From assembly GCF_027595985.1 (NCBI RefSeq), contig NC_073304.1:45893637-45957636 (forward strand): a DNA stretch of 64,000 nt, written 5' to 3'. Both the position numbers and the translations under genes were made by a program. This DNA comes from Sorex araneus. Lineage: Eukaryota; Chordata; Mammalia; Eulipotyphla; Soricidae. Below, one piece after another: positions 10,331-23,659 of this stretch. Each line of letters starts with the position of its first letter. Position 1 is the first letter of the stretch. Under the pieces are notes generated by a model. It saw only the letters and a list, made by a program, of their open reading frames with translations. It was not told the DNA's origin and searched no databases.

Positions 10331-11358
10331 GAGGTCGCGCGCAGGCCAAAAGCGGTTCACTTTTTCTTTACTGCTGGGAACGTAGTGGGATTTCCTTTCT
10401 GCGCGGGGGTCGGCGTTTGTAAAACCCCAGCGCTGTTAAGAGCAGAAAAATGTTAAGTGCTCATTCTCCCAGCGACGCTTCTTTTCGGGTCCGCCTCCTC
10501 TGCCCTTCGAAGGGCCCCGAGCACCGGTTCCTGGGGCCACCCCGCTTTGCTCCGGAGAGACGCGGCGGCGGCCGACCGTCGAGGTGCGGAAAGTCGCTGT
10601 CGCGGAGAGGGAGCAAAAGCCTCGCCGTCGCTTCCCCTCCACTTTCCCACACAGGCCAGCGCGTAACCACCGCCCCTTCTGGCCCCGGGCATGGCCCGGG
10701 CGGCCGCCTTCGGGATGGAGCGCTCACTCCAGCGCTCGCGGGCATCCGCCGAAGGGGGTGACCGGTGTCGCAGGGAGCAGTGTGTGGCCCCGTGGAGGCC
10801 CTGGACAAGGGAGTGACCGTGACCGGGTACGCGCGGGCGCGCGCGTCCCACGCTCAGCGCTTTCCTTTTCCAAGTGCTCTTGGGGAGTGGATTTCGAGCG
10901 ACTGCGACTCCGCAGCCCCACTCGCCGCCCCACTTCATCGGCTTTGCGCTCCGAGGCGCGGGCCCAGCCGCGCGCCCCAGTTACCCCAGCGTCCGGTCGC
11001 CGGCACGAAGGTCGGACCCGACGCGCGGGGCGCCGCCGGGAGACGCGAAAACTGCGTGCTCTCAGAGCGCGCCCCGCACCCGAGAAGCGGCGGTGCGGTC
11101 CGCCGAGAGCTGCCCGCCGCTCCTCCCGGACCCCGGCAGGCTCGGGCGGCGGGCTCGCGGGTGGCCCCTCCCGTCGGGGGGCGGGGCCGGCGGAGGGCGG
11201 GGGTGGCGCGCGGGCCCTTTCACCGCCCGCGGCTCGAGGGGGGGGCGGGCTCTCCGCGCGCGGGGCGGAGCCTCCTCGCTCACGTGACCTCGAGGGGCTG
11301 GAAGAAAAACAGAGCCCGTCTGCGCCAGAGTCTCATTATATTCAAATACTCATTTTAG

Positions 11359-11483
11359 GAGCCATTCCGTAGTGCCATCCAGAGCCACGCACTGCCGCAG
11401 CTCCTCTGAGCCTTTCCCGCAAGCCTGTTCAAGATTGGCTGTCAAGAATCATGGACTGTTATTATATGCCTTGTTTTCTGTCA
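11359..11483 (+). other. BMP4: BMP4 exon 2 (non-coding)
   Basis: Acceptor CATTTTAG ends at 11358 and donor GTGAGT starts at 11484. Sequence such as CAAGATTGGCTGTCAAGAATC and GGACTGTTATTATATGCC matches the human BMP4 leader as I know it. Splicing to 12510 gives ...TTTTCTGTCA + AGACACCATG. In other mammals a second start site near this exon is reported; the GC-rich block with an E-box at 11160-11300 would fit such a promoter. Confidence 0.8.
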
Positions 11484-12516
11484 GTGAGTAGACACCTCTT
11501 CCTTCCCCCCCTCCTCCTTCCTGGGAATTCATTCCGCCCTCCCCACCCTTGCTCACCCCGCGTCCCTCCCGTCGGACCTTCCTCCCAGAGTACACACTCG
11601 CTTTCCGGGCAGCAGCGCTGTCCTTAGCGCAGCTCTCTTTTCGCTCTCCCTCTTGGCACTCACAGATCGGGTGCTTTTGCAAGAAAACGGAGGGCGAAGG
11701 AGGTGGAAGGTCCAAAGCCCAGGGTTTCACCTGTGGACTAACCACCTTCACTCTCCCCGCCCCATCCTTCCCACTTGCCTGGGGAGCAACCTGAGCTCCC
11801 CCATCTGCTTGTCAAAACTTACTAAGGTTGCTTCGGAATGACCACTCCTCCCCTCCCTGGGAGCTTATAGATGCTTTGGGTATTTCAGAGCTCATCACCT
11901 ACCTCGAAGTACCAACCCTTAAGCCACAAGGCCTCGTTGCAGAGCACCTTTTGACCCAGGGGACCTAGGGTCTTCGCTCTGCCCAGCCCCTGCCTCACTT
12001 CTTGCCCTCCTTTTAGCTCCGAACCAGCTAGAAGTTGTGGAAGTTGGGCTCACAGGGGTGGAGAAAGAAGGGGAGGGTGGAGATATAAAGTGGAGAGCAG
12101 CAGCGACATTTTAATTCTCCCTCCCCCACTTTTTTTTTTACCCTCTCAATGTTAACTGTTTATTCTTGAAGAAGCCAAGCTGAGATCATGGCTCAGATAG
12201 CAGTTGGGACAAAAAAAGATTAACAGGATGGAGGCTATCTGATTTGGGGTTATTTGACTGTAAACAAGTTAGACCAAGTAATTACAGGGCAATTCCTACT
12301 TTCAGGCTGTGTACATGGCTGCAGCTGGCAGTGGGTGTGTGTGGGGGGGGGGTTGTGAGGGAGAAGACACAAACTTGATCTTTCTGACCTGTTTTTACAT
12401 GTTGACCCTCCTTTTCTAGCCCTCTATGCATATGCAGCGACATCTCTAGTTCTCTCCAGTTATCGGTGTTTGTTTATTCTTTAACCTTCCACCTCCTCCC
12501 CCTCCCCAGAGACACC

Positions 12517-12530
<14 letters not shown>
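11451..12530 (+). other. Upstream ORF overlapping the BMP4 start codon
   Basis: ATG at 11451 reads 11 codons to the end of exon 2, continues at 12510 and stops at TAA 12528-12530, giving MDCYYMPCFLSRHHDSW. The stop lies 9 bases downstream of the BMP4 ATG (12517-12519), in another frame, so ribosomes using this ORF pass the main start. A second in-frame ATG lies at 11466. Coordinates span intron 2. Confidence 0.6.
11484..12509 (+). other. BMP4: BMP4 intron 2
   Basis: GT...AG intron between the second leader exon and the first coding exon. It contains pyrimidine-rich stretches and no recognised transposable element. The block at about 12110-12340 has TAAACAAGT and GATTAACAG motifs and could be an intronic control element. 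Confidence 0.75.
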
Positions 12531-15027
<2,497 letters not shown>

Positions 15028-15029
15028 GT

Positions 15030-16800
15030 AAATTATGTTCTTTTTCATCTATTCTTTCTACCCGTCTCTTTGGAATGGTTTGTTTTGTAGAAGAGGGGAG
15101 AGCGGGTATAGGATGGATATCAGAGGGTGGTGACTGGAGGTGGTTATGTTGGAAAGACAGGAAGTAAACTGTTGGCAGAGAGTTGGTAATTGCCAGGATG
15201 AATTGTTTTCCATTTCTATTTAATGTTAACAAGGACGCAGCATCCTCTTCCATCTGGATGACACATGCCTTAGAGAAACAGTGGGATGAAAGAAGTAGGG
15301 CCAGATGAAAGACACAGTTTGGAGCTCCTTGTATATCTTCTGTCTTGGCTCACCTGTTAGAGGTACTGGGTGTGATGGACAAGACTCAACTCTAGGGAAA
15401 TGATTCCCCCTTCTGCCTTTATGATACTCCTGGTTATCACCAATTATAGGCACAATCTTGTGTCTTCTAACCAAAAGTAGTTTGCAGTTCACATATTAAT
15501 GTGTATGTGTATGTGTCTGTGTGTGTGTGTGTGTTTTAAGAAATGAGGTGCTTTTTTTTTTTTTTGAGAAGTGAGTTTTGTCCAATAAAACACATGATGT
15601 GCCTGTCTTCAAAAAATTTACTGACCATTGTCTTAATGTATGGCTAGGCTTTGCCAGTGTTTCTTAACATTTTTCCTTGTCTCTTAATTGTACCCTGAAG
15701 GCCTTCACCAAGTGCCAACACATTGGGCTGGGGAATAAGGCCAGTGGGATGAGCTTCTGAGTGAATCTGATGAGGATTTCTCAGGCAGCCCTGTGAAAGT
15801 ATTCCCCTGTACAGTCTCCAGTCAGATGCCAACTCTCTTTGCAGCTGGGTGGCCCCTCCCTTCCCCTGGAGCTGGGAAGGTGATACACTCAGTGGTGTGA
15901 TGTTCTGAGCCAGTTTCATCAAGGAGAAAGCTCAGATTCCTGCCCATGTGAGAAGAGTTGGTGCTAATGTGTCAGAACAGTCTCCCTTCGCTGAGAGTTG
16001 CCACTGAGGCAGAGAAGTAAAGGACTTTTGAGAATAACCTGGACAAAGGGCAACTAAAAGGACCAGAGGAGAGACCTTGGCTGGCCTCTAGGCATGCCAG
16101 AGTGGGGGAAAGTGTGTGAAGAGTGTGTGGGTGCACTGAGGGCAGCACAGTTCCATGTAAACAGGCAGGCATATGAGTGGTAGTAGTGGTGGGGTACAGG
16201 CGCTCGCTCAAAAGAACCTGTGTGTGCTTCCCCTAGCAGAAGTGTTTTTAGCGTGTTGTGTGGAAGGCCCCTGCTTTCATGTCCACACACTCCTCTGTGT
16301 GCTCTGGGGCTGGGGAGGGTGGAGTCGAAGCAAGATTCATTTTTGTTTTTAATTACTGAAGTCCTACAATCCTCCAAAAGGAGCAGCTTAGTGGAAACCA
16401 ATAAAAATAGAAGTGAAGCGGTTGCCAAAGCCCCAGCTCCCTGGAGAGCGCAGGTGGAGAGAGGAGATCAGAGCCCCAGGCAAAGGCAGCAAGACTCCAC
16501 AGTTCCTCCAAAACTCCTGCAAAGAGGGACACTCCCCCCCTCTTCTAGCCCCCCAGGTCGCTGCCCTTTTGATTAATGGTAGGAAGGTCGAATAAATCAT
16601 TTAGGGGAAGCCCATTATGGGGTCCCCTCAGGCGGCCTCGTTTTGTTTTGCCCGATTTCCAGCAACTTTCTGAAATGCCCGTGTCATTGAAAAGGACCCT
16701 GTGGGTCGCCAGCGCTAGGACGGAATTATCCGAGGGCGAGTCCCAAGCGCCCCGTGGTTGCCCGGCTCAGGTCACTTTCTAGCAACCCCCCTCCCCCAAC
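15030..16800. other. BMP4 3' flank, unique sequence
   Basis: No recognisable transposon or gene. It holds a (GT)n run at about 15503-15534 and a T-run at 15552-15565. A stretch near 16330-16420 (TTTTTGTTTTTAATTACTGAAGTC) has a homeodomain-like TAATTA. Short reading frames here look random. Confidence 0.5.
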
Positions 16801-16990
16801 CCCTCCGCCTACTGGCTTATTTTCAGGAATGGATAATGTTGTTTATTTGTTCAGCCAAATATTTGGTCTGGGGAATTTACCGTGAAATTCTGTGAATTGC
16901 ATATACCTAGTTAACAAAATAGTCCTAATGCCACAAATGTTAGCATGGAAAAACAATGAACTATGGCCAGCTTTAACTCTTTCCATTCTT
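16800..16990. promoter_or_regulatory. Candidate conserved non-coding element
   Basis: AT-rich, repeat-free island between GC-rich flanks, with TTGTTTATTTGTTCAGCC (forkhead-like), CCAAATATTTGG (a CArG-like palindrome) and TAGTTAACAAA. Proximity to BMP4 makes an enhancer plausible; conservation was not tested. Confidence 0.3.
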
Positions 16991-16999
16991 GTTTGAGGG

Positions 17000-18500
17000 A
17001 GTATTCCTGGGACACGGAGGATCAGGAGTTGAATGGGTGGAGATGTCTGCCTCTAGTTCTTGTTTTTCACTAATGCCCGGTCAAGAATCCTATGGAAGTG
17101 GTGACTCGATTCCTACCCTGACTTCTGCGTCAGACCGGAAAAGTGCCTTCCACCCTCCTCTCCCACAACCCCTTAACGTCTTACCCCACCACTGGAGTCA
17201 TTTTCAGTGGCTTCAAGGCAGATGGGGAAGGAGAATCGGTTCCGTGGACTCCAGCAAAATCACGCCCCCATCAGAGGAAATGCTGGGGCGATTCCTGCCC
17301 AAACCTTAAACTAGAACCGGCTTCTTAGAAATTTAAGAGGAAGAAACAAAATAAGTGGGGAGCTGGGGGGGGGGTGCATCACACATTCCCTGGCTTTCAT
17401 TGCATAATTCTCCCCCAACCTGCCAGGTGACCTGCCGACTTTGTTTTCTGTCTTGACCGTGCTTCATTCCACCCCCAACCCCACCCCACCGCTGCTGGGC
17501 TTCGCCACGCGGGGAGCGCTAGGAGCAGCCCAGGCGCTCGCAGAGTCCCAGCAATCGCCCACACCAGGGGCCAGCGGGCAGGGCAGGGCTCCTCCGGATC
17601 CCGCCACCCTCCAACGCGCTCTGACACCTTTGGCCGCTCCGGGGTCCCTCGGCCTTGGGGGCGCCAGGGGGCGTCCTGTCCTCCAGGACCAGACAAGGAG
17701 CTGAAGAGCGCTGGGGATCCACCGTCCCTTATTCCCCCCCGCGCCCTCCTCAGCCAAATAGCAGATTCCAAGTACCCCCTACCCCAGCTGACCACCCGTC
17801 CAACTCCTGTGTCCTCGGGGATCCGAGCTCAGGTGAAACGCTGCACGACACGAACAGACGGGTCTGATTAGCGCTCGCGGGTCCCGGAGGGCGGGTGCGC
17901 CACGTATTTCACGCAAAATGGGGTCAAAAGGCCACGCAGAGCCCGGAGTGGGGGTGGAGGTGGGGAGCTCACCCGGGTGGAGGGGTGCGGGAGTGCCTGG
18001 GGGCGGGGGACGGAGAACAGGCGTGTTAGGGGGCGAGGCTGTCTCCCACAGCGAGTTCAGGGTGGGTCCGCACCTGGGAGTGATGAGTCGGGCCTGGGGA
18101 GGACAGCAGAGACAGATCCACAGGCAGAGGGTCAACGTGCAAATGGGACTTCTCCTCGGCGGTCCCAGCCTCCTCCATCCTGGTCAAAGCCTCACCTTTC
18201 GGGCATGCCCTGGCCTCTCCTACCTTGGGGTGCAGGTGGAAAAGGAGCGGGAGAGGAATACTCCAGGCATAGGGTAGGCTGGAGGGAGGGGGCTTGGCTA
18301 ACTTCGATCAGAATTGAGATGCCAAGCTCACAGCACTTACTCGACAGAACCCTCAGATGCCCTCCTGTGGGCCTCTTGCCCAGAGACTCACAGTGCCTGC
18401 TGTCTAGACCTCCACCCGCCACCCAGAGTCTGGAGTCCAGAATGGTGATCCGTAAGGTGAAGCGAGAATAGAGCTTCAAGCCTAGTTTCCAAAAGTATTC
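17000..18500. other. BMP4 3' flank, GC-richer unique sequence
   Basis: Moderately GC- and CpG-rich around 17490-18140, with no splice-supported ORF. I see no gene or transposon, and a weak CpG island cannot be excluded. Confidence 0.4.
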
Positions 18501-18526
18501 AACACAGAGCCAATTGCATAAAACTG

Positions 18527-18603
18527 TCTCTGTCTCTGTCTCCCCCACCTCTCCCTCCCTCTCTCCTTCCCTCCTTCTCTGTCACCCCTGTCTCTCTCTC
18601 TCA
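18527..18603 (+). repeat. (CT)-rich pyrimidine tract
   Basis: CTGTCTCTGTCTCTGTCTCCC followed by CCCTCCCTCTCTCC-type repeats; low complexity. Confidence 0.85.
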
Positions 18604-18609
18604 AAGAGT

Positions 18610-19180
18610 AATGGAAAGCCACATTGGTGACCTTAAACATTACCTGGAAATCAGAAGGTTGCTGGTATTCCCTAGAGGAATTTAGGGTCATTGGTGGGCT
18701 GCCAAGTTAGAAATGATGCAGAATTATTCAGGCATACCATTTGAGATAGACCTAGCACATTTTTGAAAACTCCACTAAAAGTGGCTTCTGCGATGTTAGG
18801 AATGCCCTCACTCCCTGTGGGACTGCAGGGGGTCGGTTTCCTTCCCCTCTACTTTCATCACTTTGGCAAAATAAGTAAATGGTTCAAAACAACAATGCAG
18901 AAAAATTTAAAAAGTGGTTGGTTTTAGGAATATTTTGGATTTCTCACATATATATGCATTATAAATATATATAACCAACCTGAAAAATAGAAATAATTAA
19001 AAAATTCAAGGTGTGCTACATTAAATCTATCCTACAAAAAGAAATTAGAATGTTATGTCATGGAGGGAGCCATTTGAAATGACCATCCATGAGTCACTTA
19101 AAATATTTGTGGAAGCAAGGCCCAGTGTCTTTGATTCAGTGTCCAAAATATTCTTGAAAAACCACTGAATAGAAAATATA
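18610..19180. other. AT-rich unique flank, no gene seen
   Basis: No repeat or coding feature was recognised; ATATATA runs lie near 18950-18980. Confidence 0.4.
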
Positions 19181-19183
19181 GAT

Positions 19184-19265
19184 GCTGGGACTGAAGCAAT
19201 AGTACAGTGGGTAGGGTGTTTGCCTTGCACATGACTGATGTGGGTTTGATTGCTGCACCCCATAG
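19184..19265 (+). mobile_element. SINE head fragment
   Basis: GCTGGGACTGAAGCAATAGTACAGTGGGTAGGG through GTGGGTTTGATTGC, then stops. Only the tRNA-like promoter part survives. Confidence 0.6.
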
Positions 19266-19469
19266 TGTGTATAAATATATAGATATATTATTGTATATCT
19301 ATTTATTTTATTTGTATACATATTTGTGTGTATGCACATAATGTTGTTTGGAATAAACTACTCAGAAAATATAACACTATAGAAATCAAAAATATTTGTT
19401 TGAAAGTTATAAAATTTGAAGCCAGGATAGTAAGATGGAATATTATTTGCTAATAATAAGGGAATTTCA

Positions 19470-19700
19470 TTTTGCTTTTGTTTTGTTTTGTTTTATTCTT
19501 ATTCCACATCTGAGGGTATTCAGGGACTTTTCCTGGCTCTGTATGCACTCATGAATCACTCAGGAATTTGCTCCCTCCAAGGAGTAAACTAATCTCAGGC
19601 AGATTTGAGGGTGTTGAGGGACCATATAGGATGCTGGGGATCAATCCTGGGTCAGCTTGCATGTAAGACAAGTGTTCTACTTGCTCTACTAACTCTCCAG
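19470..19700 (-). mobile_element. SINE with unusual internal segment
   Basis: Complement of a SINE (TTTTCCTGGCTCTGT, GGGACCATATAGGATGCTGGG, ACTAACTCTCCAG). Between the two body motifs lies an extra stretch at about 19573-19611 that recurs outside any SINE near 24213-24251. Confidence 0.6.
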
Positions 19701-20288
19701 CAAATTACTAATGGGAATTTCTGAAGTACAGATTTTGAGCAATTTTGCCATGTTTTCTGGAATGGTATCATCGATTTCTTTTAATTTTGATTTTGTATAA
19801 CTTGAATTTGAACAAAAGGGTTTATTTACTTTAATTGTATTTATTTATTTTAAATGAATCACTGTGAGATATACAGTTCAAAGCTGTTCACACTTGGGTT
19901 TCAGTCATACAATGTTCCAACACCCATCCCTCCACCAGAGTGCATTTCCCAGCACCAATGTCTCCAGTTTCCCTCCTACTAACCCCTCCATTCCCCACCA
20001 ACCTGTCTCTGTGGCAGGCGCTTTTCTTCTTTCTCACTCTATCTCTTCTTTTGGGTATTATGGTTCGCAATACAGATACTGAGAGATCATCATGGTTGGT
20101 CCTTTAGCCACTGTTAGCACGCACCTCCCATGCAGAGCTATCCCTTCCTACCGTCATTGTCATAGTGTTTCCTTCTCTATCCCAACTGCCCTTTCTCTCA
20201 GCTCTTGAGGCAGGCTTCCAAATGTGGACAAGTCCTCCTGGCCCCTATTTATACTGTCCTTGGATATTAGTCTCATATATATTTTTTA

Positions 20289-20345
20289 CATTACTGGCAC
20301 CTGCTTGAGTAATTCGATGAACAATGGGATGACAGTGATACAGTG
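20289..20345 (+). mobile_element. Very short RTE/composite-SINE 3' tail insertion
   Basis: Contains GCTTGAGTAATTCGATGAAC and GGGATGACAGTGATACAGTG, the tail shared by the composite SINEs and the RTE. It is flanked by ATATATATTTTTTA at 20275-20288 and 20346-20359, so it looks like an extremely 5'-truncated insertion into L1 sequence. Confidence 0.65.
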
Positions 20346-20657
20346 ATATATATTTTTTATATCCCACAAAAGAGTGCAACCATTCTATGTCTATCTCTAT
20401 CCTTCTGACTCATTTCACTCAGCATGATGCTCTCCACGTTCAGCCATATATATGTAAAATATCATGACTTAATTTTTCCTAACAGCTGTATAGTATTCCA
20501 CTGTATAGATCTATCATAGTGTGTTTGTTTCTTTTTAACCAGTCATCTGTTCGATGTGTGCCAGTCTCTGTGTTACAAGATAATAACTCATTGTTGTTTT
20601 GATTTGCATCTCCTTTATGATTATGTAAAATGTAGAACATTTTTTCATGTGTCTTTT

Positions 20658-20875
20658 TTTTAAATTGTTATAATTATCACCTTTATTTTTTTATATATAT
20701 TTTATTTTTTTGCTTTTTGGGTCACACCCAGCGATGCTCAGGGGTTACTCCTGGCTTTGCACTCAGGAATTACTCCTGGCGGTGCTTGGGGGACCATATG
20801 GGATGCCGGGGATCGAACCCAGGTCGGCCGCGTACAAGGCGAACGCCCTACCCGCTGTGCTATCGCTCCGGCCCC
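20658..20875 (-). mobile_element. Young SOR-type SINE inside L1
   Basis: Close to consensus throughout, with CpGs still present in the B-box complement (GGATCGAACCCAGGTCGG), suggesting recent insertion. Exact duplication TCATGTGTCTTTT at 20645-20657 and 20876-20888. Confidence 0.9.
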
Positions 20876-21471
20876 TCATGTGTCTTTTGGTCATTTGTAT
20901 TTCTTCTTTGAGGAAGTTTATGTTCATTTCTTCTTCCCATTTTTTGAGGGGATTGATTGTAGTTGTCTACCAGTTCTACCAGTTCCAGTACCTTACATAT
21001 CTTGGATATTAATCCCTTATCTGATGGGTAAATAATTTTCCCATTCCATGGGCTGTCTTTCTATCTTGGTCACCATTTCTCTTGAGGTGCAGAAGCATCT
21101 TAGTCGAATATCTCTGTTGTTTATCTTAGTTGTTTATCTTTGCTTCCATTGCTTGGTCAGTGGTGTTTCATCTTTAAAGATGTCTTTAGCTTCAGTGTCA
21201 TGGAGAGTTCTGGTATATTTTCAAGGTACATTTTCTCCATGTACCTTGTGGATTCAGGTCTCGGTACTGAGGTCCTTAATCCCTTTTGATCTGATTTTTT
21301 TTGCCCGTGTGAGAGAGAGGTCTGATTTCAATTCATTTTTCCATGTAGCTGTCCAGTTTTCCCAGCACCACTTGTTGAAAAGACTTTCCTTGTTCCACTT
21401 CTTATTTTTTGCTTTTTTATCAAAGATTAAGTATCAATCTTTTTTATCAAAGATTTTATCAAAGATTAAGT

Positions 21472-21930
21472 TTGTTGATTTTAAGAAGGTCTTTGATTCT
21501 GTTGAGACTGAAGCGGTCATCAAAGCCCTAGCTAACAGGGCATTAAAACTCAGTATATCAAGATCCTCTGCGAGCTATATCATGTATTCACCACCAGGAC
21601 CTCACCATTCTAACAAAAGTGATTATTGACCTAAAGAGAGGGTTCAGCAGAGTGATAGCATTTCACCAAAACTCTTAAGTGCCACCCTCGAGAACGTCAT
21701 GCAACGACTGGAATGGGAAGGAATGGGAGTGAAGATAGACGGTTGGCAACTACACCACCTCTGCTTCATTGATGACATCGTTCTCATAATGCCAAATATT
21801 AGCCAAGTGGCACAAATGCTGGCTGACTTCAATTGAAAGTTTGGAAAGGTCAGACTGCAGCTGAATCTCACCAAAACAGTGTTCATGAAAAACGAACTAG
21901 TCCCTGATGTTGCTTTAACTATTCATGGGG
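21472..21930 (+). pseudogene. RTE-clade reverse transcriptase fragment
   Basis: Conceptual translation matches the minus-strand RTE RT at 59.1-59.7 kb: DFKKVFDSVETEAVIKAL, then, after shifts, a GWQLHHLCFIDDIVLIMP segment. The catalytic motif is F-I-D-D here, whereas the other copy has F-A-D-D, so it is dead. Stops and frameshifts occur. It abuts the end of the L1 fragment. Confidence 0.8.
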
Positions 21931-22147
21931 GCTTATTGTTCTATATGAATTTCAGAATGTTTTGTCTATTTATTTGAAAAATATCATGGGTATCCTTTAA
22001 TTCATACTTCTCACACACACCTGACCCCATCCTAAATCTTTCAATCTGCTAGCCACAGTGCAAGGATATTCTAATTTTCTAGTTTCTTTTCTTTTTTTCT
22101 TTCATCATTTCTATTTTTTAAAAAATATTTGTTTATTTTCTTTATTT

Positions 22148-22308
22148 GTTTTGGCACCATACCTAGTAGTGTTCAAGACTTACTCCTGGTTCTGTGCTCA
22201 GGGATTACTCCTGGCAGTGCTCAGGGGACCATATATGATGCAGGGATCAAACCTTATTTATCCACATGCAAGCAAGTGCTTTACCCACTATACTATCTCT
22301 CTGGCCCT
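22148..22308 (-). mobile_element. SINE
   Basis: GGCACCATACCTAGTAGTG...GGACCATATATGATGCAGGG...CTCTCTGGCCC; moderately diverged. Confidence 0.75.
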
Positions 22309-22309
22309 T

Positions 22310-23255
22310 GACATTGCATACTTTTGTTGTCATTATTTTACAGTTTTGTGAACTAAAATCCTGGGCACCTTTGGACATAACAATCCAAACCATACTGACC
22401 TAGACTTTAAAATATTGGATTCTATCAGTTACTCCTGAAATTGCTTATGTGCTGAGCCTGCACATTGCTGCCTGTGATTCTGTAAAGAAAATGTATCACT
22501 GTGCCCATCTTAAGCCTCATATTGATTTATTGTAAATTTTTCATCTTTGTCATTCTGTTTTCAAAGAAGTTTGTTACTGAGAAAGAACCCAATGATATGC
22601 AAATTATAAAGAAGCAGTTTCTGAGCCTCACCTTAGTAACCTTTGTCTTCTATGGAGTATTTTGCAGAAATAATGATTTTAATGGCTAAAATATATGGGA
22701 AAGTCATCCCATTATCCTTTGAGTCACCTAGAATTCTGAAGTGGACAGATGTATGTCTTTGGAGAACTGACATCAAGTTTCTTTAATTAGTTAGTAAGAG
22801 CAATATAAACCCAAATCATTAGCTTCATCTGCAGAAATTCAGACCCAAGTCTTTAATGTGCAATTGTAATATCTTATTTCATTTGAATAACTTCAACTAT
22901 CTTTTCTCCATCTAGAGTTTTTATTAAAATAGTATTTGAAGTGGTTTATGACAAAACAATTGACTTATGACTTTATTAACTTAGTCACATATTTTATATT
23001 CTTTAGTATTATATTTTATATTCTTTTGTATTCTTTAGTATTGTCTATGTTTTTACAGATAGTTTTCATTTTGTATTATTTTCAAATTTCAGATAAATAT
23101 TACAATCTAAACATATCCTAAATCTCATAAGCATGGCTACATTTATTAATGTGATTCACCTTCCCATTGTGGAACAGTCTGTATGTAAAAGTTATCTTTA
23201 GCAAGTTAAAGCAGTCTTCCTATAATATCAGAGTTGTATATAAAAATTAGTTATC
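22310..23255. other. AT-rich desert, no gene seen
   Basis: No repeat or coding evidence. The interval is strongly AT-rich, especially at 22880-23110, with TATTCTTTAGTATT repeats. Confidence 0.45.
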
Positions 23256-23258
23256 TTT

Positions 23259-23430
23259 GGTGCTGGAAAGATCATACAGCATGTAGGGCACTTGCCTTTC
23301 CTGCAGCTAACCCATGTTTGATTCCCGATACCGCATATGGTCCCCAGAGACTGACAGGAGTGCTCCCTGAGCACAGAGCCAGAAATAAGCCCTAAGTTCA
23401 GTGAAAAAAAGAATAAATAAAAATAAATAA
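23259..23430 (+). mobile_element. Diverged SINE with A-rich tail
   Basis: GGTGCTGGAAAGATCATACAGC, GCATATGGTCCCCAGAG and GAGCACAGAGCCAG, with a tail of AAATAAAT units. Confidence 0.7.
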
Positions 23431-23499
23431 ACAACTTAATAATAAAAGCAATTTGAAGCAGCCTTTTCTATAATACGAGGGCTGTGGAAGTGCATGTAT

Positions 23500-23650
23500 A
23501 TGGGGAGTGGGGTGGGCTGCACCCAGCAGTCCTCAGGGACTCCTTCTGGGCCACTGAGGAATGATCCCAGGGAACCAAGGTGTAGGACTCAAACTCAGAT
23601 GAGCCACATGCAAGGTAAGTGGTTTAACCCCTGTACTATCTCTCCCTGGC
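23500..23650 (-). mobile_element. Diverged SINE
   Basis: GGGCTGCACCCAGCAGTCCTC...CATGCAAGGTAAGTGG...ATCTCTCCCTGGC, with about 70 bases between it and the preceding SINE. Confidence 0.6.
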
Positions 23651-23659
23651 AACTTATTA

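Larger units (their letters stand above)
7600..11330. promoter_or_regulatory. BMP4: BMP4 CpG island(s)
   Basis: A very GC- and CpG-rich block covers the upstream non-coding exon, much of intron 1 and the approach to exon 2, with less GC-rich gaps near 9230-9320 and 10040-10340. GC-box-like GGGCGGGGC lies at 7798-7806, another GC box near 11178-11188, and a CACGTG E-box at 11281-11286. There is no convincing TATA box before exon 1. Dense CpG at a developmental gene promoter is usual; the exact island limits are by eye. Confidence 0.8.
8194..11409 (+). other. Upstream ORF across the exon 1-2 junction
   Basis: ATG at 8194-8196 is spliced to 11359 and reads MEPFRSAIQSHALPQLL, then TGA at 11407-11409. 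It is entirely within the BMP4 leader and exists only in transcripts that use the 8196 donor and the 11359 acceptor. Coordinates span the intron; the coding parts are 8194-8196 and 11359-11409. Translation is inferred, not shown. Confidence 0.5.
19831..21465 (-). mobile_element. L1 3' portion (ORF2 C-terminal part and 3'UTR)
   Basis: The left side holds the complement of the L1 3'UTR (TGAATCACTGTGAGATATACA, CATACAATGTTCCAACACCC). Further right, the complement matches ORF2 3'-region motifs typical of mammalian L1. It is interrupted by a SINE (20658-20875) and a 57-bp RTE-type tail (20289-20345). The T-rich end shows it lies on the minus strand. No intact ORF. Confidence 0.75.

Noticed and set aside
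10584-11372. 262-codon and overlapping long frames near exon 2
   Set aside because: Same CpG-island effect; frames exist on both strands and ignore the exon 2 acceptor at 11358.
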